Below, piece after piece: positions 1 through 4,660 of a stretch of 7,918 bases of DNA. Source of the DNA: Deltaproteobacteria bacterium (GTDB lineage: Bacteria; Desulfobacterota; JADFXK01); the NCBI GenBank assembly GCA_015233285.1, contig JADFYA010000162.1:1-7918 (forward strand), in the 5' to 3' direction. The first letter of the stretch is position 1. The number at the start of each line of letters is the position of its first letter. The position numbers and the translations under genes are program-made. Under the pieces are notes generated by a model that saw nothing but the letters and a program-made list of their open reading frames with translations, ran no database searches and had not been told where the DNA came from.

Positions 1-40
1 GAACTATTTTAAAACATTAGAGCGATCGTCCGGTCCTTAA

Positions 41-55
41 GTCAATGACATTGAC
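41..55. repeat. 15-bp perfect odd palindrome downstream of argS
   Basis: GTCAATG-A-CATTGAC is a perfect 7-bp inverted repeat around one central base, starting 21 bp beyond the argS stop codon. A one-base spacer cannot form a hairpin loop, so it is not an intrinsic terminator by itself, and no T-run follows. The symmetry is what a dimeric DNA-binding protein would recognise, possibly for a gene lying left of the window. No partner gene or second copy is visible here, so the function is unknown and chance is possible. Confidence 0.35.
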
Positions 56-67
56 CCGCAACCCGCA
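54..67. repeat. two tandem ACCCGCA units
   Basis: The heptamer ACCCGCA occurs twice back to back, directly abutting and sharing two bases with the palindrome at 41-55. It lies just downstream of the argS stop. Two copies of seven bases is little evidence, so this is recorded as visible structure and not as an assigned element. Confidence 0.3.
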
Positions 68-75
68 ACTCGGAG

Positions 76-1740
76 CTACATCTTGTCCGGAGCTTCGACA
101 CCCAGCAGATCCAGTCCTTCTTTGACCACCAGCTTCACCGCCCCGGCCAGGACCAACCGGGCCCCGGTTAGGCCGGGATTGTCATCATCGATAAACCGGT
201 GATGCTTATAGTAATGGTGAAAAAATGAGGCCAATTCAGTTAAGTAATAGACGATCCGGTGAGGCTCCATGTTGATCGCGGCCGCCTCCAGGCAATCGGG
301 ATAAAACGAAAGGTGGCGAATGATGTCTGTTTCCTCCGGGAGCGTCAACTGCAGCAGATCGGCTTTTTCCGGTTCGGGGACGGCTATTTCCCGCTCCGCC
401 GCCAGATTAAGCACGCTGACAATCCGGGCATGGACGTACTTAACGTAATAAACCAGATTTTCACTGGATTCCTTTTTGGCCACCTCTAAATCAAAATCCA
501 ACGGGGCGTCTGAGCGGCGGCTAAGAAAAATAAACCGGGCCGCATCCCTGCCGACCTCGTCCACGACCTCTCTTAGTGTCACAAATTCTCCCGACCGAGT
601 CGACATGGAGACCTGTTTCCCCTCTCGGAGGAGATTGACCAGATAGATGAGAATGATCTTTAGCCGGTCCGGTTGATACCCCAGGGCCGCCACTGCCGCT
701 TTCATCCGGTCCACGTAACCATGATGGTCCGCGCCCCAAATGTCCACGACCAGATCAAAGTTGCGTTCAAATTTGTCCTTATGATAGGCCAGGTCTGAGG
801 CGAGATAAGTGGTGACGCCATTGGCCCGGACGACTACTCGGTCCTTCTCGTCACCAAATTGAGAGGAGTTAAACCACCAGGCCTCTTCCGACTGATATAG
901 TAGTCCTTTTTCCTTGAAGTTTTTGATCAGAATATCGACCGCCCCTTGATCATACAAGCTTTTTTCGCTAAACCAACGGTCAAAAGTCACCCCAAATCGG
1001 GCCAGATCGTCTCTAATGCCCTCCAAAATTACCTTGGCCGCGATCGTCGCAAAGGTATCCGGGGGCTGTTCGGACGGTTCGTCGGCAAAATCACCCCCGA
1101 AGGTGTCCAGCATATCTTTTGCGAGATCGACGATGTAATCACCCTGGTAACAATTTTCCGGGAATTCTACCTCTTTTCCCACTATCTTCAAATATCGGAG
1201 GAAGACTGACCGGCCCAGTGTGGCGATCTGATTGCCCGCGTCATTGGTATAGTACTCAGTCGTGACCTGATAGCCGGCCTTTTTTAAAATTCTGGCCAGG
1301 GAGTCTCCGACCGCGGCGCCTCGGCCATGTCCCACATGCAAAGGCCCCGTCGGGTTGGCGCTGACAAATTCCACCAGGGCCGTCTTACCCAGCCCTATCT
1401 CCGAGCGGCCGTAGTCCTTTCCCTGCCGGCCTATTTCCAACAGACAGGCCCGCCAGTACTCCGGGCGGACAAAAAAATTGATGAATCCCGGCCCGGCGAT
1501 TTCAGCCCTGTCCAGGATGCCCTCTTCGTCCACCAGGTGATCGATGATAATTTGGGCCAATTTCCGGGGGGCCATCTTTTGGGCCGAAGCCAGGGGCATG
1601 GCCAGATTGGTGGAAAAATGACCGTGTGACCTTTCCTTGGGCACGGATAATTCCACCTTTACCGGGATTTCTTTTATTAACTTCTGATCGCCGGCCCGTT
1701 TGACGGCGCGTTCTATCAATTCATCTAAGTGAATATTCAT
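76..1740 (-). CDS. argS: arginyl-tRNA synthetase
   Basis: Cytoplasmic class I aminoacyl-tRNA synthetase that charges tRNA-Arg with arginine using ATP. The 554 residues match the usual bacterial length. An N-terminal Add-1 domain (about 1-90, with 'HGHFSTNLAMPLA' near 39-51) is followed by the Rossmann catalytic core with the HIGH-type motif HVGH (135-138) inside 'SANPTGPLHVGHGRGA'. 'DIWGADHHGY' (333-342) and a KMSKS-equivalent loop reading VSMSTRSG (377-384) follow; the lysine-poor loop is common in ArgRS. The C-terminal DALR-type anticodon-binding helical domain runs from about residue 425 to the end. The ATG start overlaps the stop of the upstream 61-codon gene by 4 bp (ATGA). No strong Shine-Dalgarno precedes it, so translation is probably coupled. 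It appears to be the last gene of pcnB-orf61-argS. Identification is secure; the reading frame is intact. Confidence 0.98.
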   Translation of the reverse strand: MNIHLDELIERAVKRAGDQKLIKEIPVKVELSVPKERSHGHFSTNLAMPLASAQKMAPRKLAQIIIDHLVDEEGILDRAEIAGPGFINFFVRPEYWRACLLEIGRQGKDYGRSEIGLGKTALVEFVSANPTGPLHVGHGRGAAVGDSLARILKKAGYQVTTEYYTNDAGNQIATLGRSVFLRYLKIVGKEVEFPENCYQGDYIVDLAKDMLDTFGGDFADEPSEQPPDTFATIAAKVILEGIRDDLARFGVTFDRWFSEKSLYDQGAVDILIKNFKEKGLLYQSEEAWWFNSSQFGDEKDRVVVRANGVTTYLASDLAYHKDKFERNFDLVVDIWGADHHGYVDRMKAAVAALGYQPDRLKIILIYLVNLLREGKQVSMSTRSGEFVTLREVVDEVGRDAARFIFLSRRSDAPLDFDLEVAKKESSENLVYYVKYVHARIVSVLNLAAEREIAVPEPEKADLLQLTLPEETDIIRHLSFYPDCLEAAAINMEPHRIVYYLTELASFFHHYYKHHRFIDDDNPGLTGARLVLAGAVKLVVKEGLDLLGVEAPDKM

Positions 1741-1922
1741 GATTGTTTACCGTTATCAGGTGGTTCCTTAAGGTGATCGGATCTGTCCGGCGAGCTGCCT
1801 TTTAGCGCCTGGTCGTAAGCATAATCGGCACAAAATCTCTGACCGCTGCCTTCAAAGGAAAATTTTTTCTTACAGTCTCCCCGCCAGGCACAAACTGCGC
1901 ACAACGTTCTTTCGTTATCCAT
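1737..1922 (-). CDS. small four-cysteine protein, putative metal-binding, between pcnB and argS
   Basis: A 61-residue soluble protein with no signal peptide or membrane segment. Its N-terminal half holds four cysteines (C8, C11, C17, C31) in the pattern C-x2-C-x5-C-x13-C around 'CAVCAWRGDCKKKF' and 'FCADYAYD'. This arrangement suits a structural zinc site or, less likely, an iron-sulfur site. The C-terminal half (about 41-61) is polar and probably disordered. A GAGGGA Shine-Dalgarno (1929-1934) sits 6 nt before the ATG. The stop overlaps the argS start as ATGA, and pcnB ends 26 bp upstream, so it is very likely cotranscribed and coupled to argS. The tight packing and clear ribosome site argue for a real gene. 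I recall similar Cys-rich small hypothetical proteins in Desulfobacterota but can assign no characterised family. A role linked to tRNA or RNA handling is inferred from context only. Confidence 0.8.
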   Translation of the reverse strand: MDNERTLCAVCAWRGDCKKKFSFEGSGQRFCADYAYDQALKGSSPDRSDHLKEPPDNGKQS

Positions 1923-1948
1923 CTATCGTCCCTCGCAGGTGATTTATT

Positions 1949-3337
1949 TCAAGGATGATTTACCACTTCCGGTTTGGCCGCGCCACTTTTCATCACGGGT
2001 TTAGGAGGGCGGTGACGACGCCTTCGTTTGCGGTTTTTTCCATTTCCGGAAGCCTCTCCCGTCAGGGAATTCTTTATTCCCTGATTCGGACCTCGATTAA
2101 CTTCATGGGGAGGCCGCCCGGCCGCGATTTTGTCTTTGGAGCCTGGCTGGTCATATTGTGCCAGGAGCACCTCGACTTCTTCTTGGCTTAAGCCGCCGGC
2201 TTCGCATTGGATACGGAAAAGCTCGACAGCATCGGCCATATAGGGACGCTTAAACAGACGGAACCGCCGCTTAGGGTTCATTCCCGTCCCGGTCTCAAAA
2301 AAACCTTGAGCTACGATCAGATGTCTGGCCTGGTGCAGGGCGATTTTGGGGATATTCAAGGCGGCGCCGATGGGGCTGAGGTATTCAATTACGGCCGTGT
2401 CCGGGTCACACGCGGCCGGCAATGATTTTAAGTATCTGGTCACTGGAAGATAGAAAAGCACGGCCAACAGGATATGGTCTCCGTAAGTGCCGTCGTTAAT
2501 CTGCCGGAGATTGTCCATGGCCCTAAGCAAGCGCGGCAAAGGACCATCGAAACCATGTTCGGCCTTCCCAACGAATTCAACGAGATCGGGCAAGATGATG
2601 TCTAGTGTCCGGGTTTCGGCCATCAACTCAAAGGCGCGGGCAGAATTGGGCCGTCTCAGAGTCCGAAAGATCTCCTCAAGGATTCGCGGGGCGGCGCATT
2701 TAAAGATCAACTCCCTCTGCCGGGTCATGGCTTGGAAGGCATTTTCTTCTATGGTGAAATCCATCAGGGCGGCCAGCCGGATGCCTCGTAAGATCCGGAT
2801 GGGGTCTTCCTGAAACCGGACATCGGGATCTCCAATGGCCCTGATGATTCTTTGGCGCAAATCCTCCATGCCGGATACATAATCAATGATGGCAAAGTTA
2901 CGGATATCATAGTAAAGAGCATTTACCGTAAAGTCGCGGCGAAAAGCATCCTCAGCCGGCGATCCGAAAGTGTTGTCCAATTTTATTGGCTCTTCAGCAT
3001 CATGCTGACAATATTCGGCTTTTTTCCGGAAAGTGGATACTTCCACAATGCGTCCACCTTTAAAGAAAACATGGACGATCCGAAATCTTCGACCCACCAG
3101 TCTGGAATTTCTAAATATATTTTTGATGGCCGACGGTCGGGCGTCGGTCACTACATCAAAGTCTTTAGGTCCGATCCCTTGGAGGAGATCACGGACCCCC
3201 CCTCCGCACAAATAAGCAATATTTCCAGTATTTTTAAGGCGATACAACACCTTTATGACGTCTTCAGTCATATTTTTCCGGGAGACGCAATGCTCATGCC
3301 GGGAAATGATTCTGGGCGCTACATCAGATTTATCCAT
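1949..3337 (-). CDS. pcnB: poly(A) polymerase I (polynucleotide adenylyltransferase)
   Basis: Adds 3' poly(A) tails to RNA, marking it for exonucleolytic decay. From ATG 3337 it has 462 residues, close to E. coli PcnB. The class II nucleotidyltransferase head shows CGGGVRDLL (44-52) and the metal-binding DFD (59-61). 'LVGRRFRIVHVFF' (80-92) and 'VSTFR' favour PcnB over a CCA-adding enzyme. 'RRDFTVNALYYD' (133-144) and 'EDPIRILRGIRLAA' (177-190) follow, then an RNA-binding helical domain. The basic tail (about 434-448, 'RKRRRRHRPPKP') resembles the Arg-rich end of E. coli PcnB. I chose ATG 3337 because homology begins about 8 residues later ('PRIISRHEHCVSRKN') and GGTGA lies 4 nt upstream. The frame stays open to a TTG at 3517, but the extra 60 residues look unconserved and polar. 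It is the first gene of the operon with orf61 and argS. Confidence 0.93.
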   Translation of the reverse strand: MDKSDVAPRIISRHEHCVSRKNMTEDVIKVLYRLKNTGNIAYLCGGGVRDLLQGIGPKDFDVVTDARPSAIKNIFRNSRLVGRRFRIVHVFFKGGRIVEVSTFRKKAEYCQHDAEEPIKLDNTFGSPAEDAFRRDFTVNALYYDIRNFAIIDYVSGMEDLRQRIIRAIGDPDVRFQEDPIRILRGIRLAALMDFTIEENAFQAMTRQRELIFKCAAPRILEEIFRTLRRPNSARAFELMAETRTLDIILPDLVEFVGKAEHGFDGPLPRLLRAMDNLRQINDGTYGDHILLAVLFYLPVTRYLKSLPAACDPDTAVIEYLSPIGAALNIPKIALHQARHLIVAQGFFETGTGMNPKRRFRLFKRPYMADAVELFRIQCEAGGLSQEEVEVLLAQYDQPGSKDKIAAGRPPHEVNRGPNQGIKNSLTGEASGNGKNRKRRRRHRPPKPVMKSGAAKPEVVNHP

Positions 3338-3590
3338 TTTGTCACCGTCCGTTGCCGTTTTCGGAGGTTTGGGGCATGAGTCGGCTGCTCCGGCTACGGG
3401 GTTGCGGCGGAATAACCCGCCACGACGAAGTTGTTGGGTCCTGGTCAAGTCCCCCGACTGGGTTTCATAATTTATGACAGATGTGGTCAGCTTACCATCC
3501 CGGCCGGGAAATATCAAGCACTACTAACATCTTAATTTTGCCTACGGCCCCAAAAAAATACAGTATACTTCCGAACTCGTCGCCGCAATC
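3338..3590. other. leader region between the SH3b gene and pcnB
   Basis: About 250 bp between the stop of the SH3b-domain gene and the preferred pcnB start, both read on the minus strand. The pcnB frame remains open through 3338-3517 without recognisable homology. On the minus strand a TATACT box (an AGTATACT palindrome) occurs near 3563-3570, followed by seven Ts. No good -35 is placed for the TATACT, and no stable stem precedes the T-run, so I assign neither a promoter nor a terminator with confidence. pcnB may have its own promoter here or be read through from the SH3b gene. Confidence 0.4.
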
Positions 3591-4064
3591 TCAGCGCCGA
3601 AGACCCCAAATCATGTTCCGGGATATCCAGCCCATGTCTCCGTCCTTATGCAGAACATTCAGCCAGATACCCTCTTTTCCCAAGATCTTGAAGGTGGCCC
3701 CGCGCCGGCAGGTGAAGACCACTGGATAGTCCACTCCCGGACCCAGGCGGACATTGGCCAGATTGATCCGCACGATGACCGTCTCTGCGGCATCCACGGC
3801 GGTCTGGTGTACCCATCCCGTTTCGCCTTCAAAATCAACAACATTCACCCATTCGCCGGATTGTTTGACCGGCCTAAAGGGATAATATTGCCCAGCCAGA
3901 TACAATGTCCGGTGATTTTCGCCCGGCCCCGAGCGAACCGGGGTCTGATCGGCTTTGGCCGCCAGATTTTGGGCATATGCCAAAGGCGCCGCCAGGGTCA
4001 GTAAAACGATTAAATTCACTCCGGCGAAAAAGCCGGTTAAAGATTTAAACGCGATTCTGGTCAT
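3591..4064 (-). CDS. secreted protein with two bacterial SH3 (SH3b) domains
   Basis: From ATG 4064 the product has 157 residues. The N-terminus is a classical Sec signal peptide: positively charged start (MTRIAFK), hydrophobic core about residues 12-28 and a likely type I signal peptidase site after AYA (residues 29-31). The mature part carries two SH3b repeats. The first (about 37-87) shows 'TPVRSGPGENHRTLY' and ends 'GETGWVH'. The second (about 97-153) shows 'ANVRLGPGVDYPVVF' and ends 'GDMGWISRNMIW'. The 'VRSGPG/VRLGPG' start and 'GWV/GWI' end are hallmarks of SH3_3-type domains, which typically bind peptidoglycan or peptides in the cell envelope. No enzymatic domain is attached, so it is probably an accessory periplasmic binding protein; the ligand is unknown. 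A longer GTG start at 4079 is disfavoured because GAGCAGG sits 6 nt before ATG 4064 and the promoter -10 lies only about 10 bp above the GTG. Confidence 0.88.
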   Translation of the reverse strand: MTRIAFKSLTGFFAGVNLIVLLTLAAPLAYAQNLAAKADQTPVRSGPGENHRTLYLAGQYYPFRPVKQSGEWVNVVDFEGETGWVHQTAVDAAETVIVRINLANVRLGPGVDYPVVFTCRRGATFKILGKEGIWLNVLHKDGDMGWISRNMIWGLRR

Positions 4065-4070
4065 TTGGTG

Positions 4071-4077
4071 CCTGCTC
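4071..4077 (-). promoter_or_regulatory. ribosome binding site deciding the SH3b gene start
   Basis: GAGCAGG on the minus strand lies 6 nt upstream of ATG 4064. It supports that codon over the in-frame GTG at 4079, which overlaps the start of this element and has no purine-rich site in front of it. Confidence 0.6.
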
Positions 4078-4088
4078 ACCGGCCATTA

Positions 4089-4115
4089 ATTATAATTGTC
4101 GGCACTTTCAGTCCA
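4089..4115 (-). promoter_or_regulatory. sigma70-type promoter for the SH3b gene
   Basis: On the minus strand a perfect -10 TATAAT (4094-4089) is preceded by TGGACT (4115-4110, 4 of 6 matches to TTGACA) with a 15-bp spacer, slightly short. Transcription would begin near 4082, leaving a leader of about 18 nt that just contains the GAGCAGG ribosome site before ATG 4064. The -10 is strong; the -35 assignment is weak. Confidence 0.55.
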
Positions 4116-4478
4116 TTGTCCGATTATTATCTCATCACATCGCGAAGTCCAGGCCCATGAATGGATTGGCTAAAAGAGACCACACCAAAAGATTTCGGCA
4201 AGTCGGCCTGATTGAATCAGCCATAACTAATCCAGGACCTCGAAAAAGTCAAGCTATGGTTATCGCCTCGGGGGTAGTGCCGATCAGATGCCCATTACCG
4301 GCAGGCCTATTTATCTCCATCCGGCCGAAGCGGTTAGCCCTTTCGGAAGCCTCCCGAATAATTTCCATCATAGACCGGAATTGGTCTGAAACCGTATGAA
4401 GGCCGTCTTAAATTTGCTTTCAGAACAGACACAAAGAGAATAATTCAGGTGACTTCAGGCCAGACCTCTTATTTTTGC
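4116..4478. other. divergent intergenic stretch without an assignable gene
   Basis: About 360 bp between the divergent promoters of the SH3b gene and the Lon-like protease. It contains a 13-bp palindrome (4208-4220) and two short open frames. One is an 80-codon plus frame at 4157-4399 with no ribosome site. The other is a 40-codon minus frame at 4371-4249 beginning with two ATGs and reading MMEIIREASERANRFGRMEI, also without a ribosome site. Codon content of the minus frame looks the more protein-like. It could be a small gene or the remnant of a decayed one; neither frame is annotated as a gene. No tRNA or recognisable RNA family is seen. Confidence 0.45.
4208..4220. repeat. 13-bp odd palindrome in the divergent intergenic region
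   Basis: CTGATT-G-AATCAG is a perfect 6-bp inverted repeat about one central base. It lies about 90 bp upstream of the SH3b promoter and about 260 bp upstream of the protease promoter. It has operator-like symmetry, but no second copy or known regulator motif is recognised, and it may be coincidental. Confidence 0.3.
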
Positions 4479-4507
4479 TTGAATTGATCTTTTCCTTTTG
4501 TTATTAT
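4479..4507 (+). promoter_or_regulatory. sigma70-type promoter for the Lon-like protease
   Basis: TTGAAT (4479-4484, 4 of 6 to TTGACA), a 17-bp spacer and TATTAT (4502-4507, 5 of 6 to TATAAT) form a well-spaced promoter in AT-rich DNA. Transcription would start near 4514, giving a leader of about 147 nt before the ATG at 4661. A second CTTGAA at 4541-4546 resembles a sigma32 -35, but no -10 lies at the right distance. The leader contains two copies of AAAAATTCG (near 4528-4536 and 4575-4583) of unknown meaning. Confidence 0.6.
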
Positions 4508-4647
4508 TGATAATTTATAAGAGAAGAAAAATTCGTCATACTTGAAGCGTTGCACCGCATGAATTTGTATCCTAAAAATTCGGGTAAACGCGGTTCGTGA
4601 TTTAATGGAACGTTAGTACAGTTGATGGTTGAACCCTTCATTAAGAT

Positions 4648-4653
4648 AAGGAG
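4648..4653 (+). promoter_or_regulatory. ribosome binding site deciding the Lon-like protease start
   Basis: AAGGAG lies 7 nt before ATG 4661, ideal spacing. It falls inside the coding frame if translation began at TTG 4622 or ATG 4625, neither of which has a comparable site. This fixes the start at 4661. Confidence 0.8.
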
Positions 4654-4660
4654 CGATTCT

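Noticed and set aside
576..615. Degenerate KMSKS motif in ArgRS as a sign of inactivation
   Set aside because: ArgRS commonly lacks a canonical KMSKS, and the SMSTRSG loop fits functional enzymes; all other motifs are intact.
2852..3379. 175-codon plus-strand frame opposite pcnB
   Set aside because: It lies wholly antisense to a clearly conserved PcnB region and has no domain of its own; a shadow frame.
3555..3590. Intrinsic terminator after the SH3b gene (minus-strand T-run)
   Set aside because: Seven Ts are present, but no stable GC-rich stem immediately precedes them; AGTATACT has no room for a loop.
4157..4399. 80-codon plus-strand reading frame in the divergent intergenic region
   Set aside because: No ribosome site before its ATG, no recognisable domain, and a composition unlike the neighbouring proteins; the opposite strand looks equally or more protein-like.
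4541..4560. CTTGAA...CCGCAT as a sigma32 promoter for the Lon-like protease
   Set aside because: The gap between the elements is only 8 bp, too short for sigma32; the TTGAAT-N17-TATTAT promoter upstream fits better.
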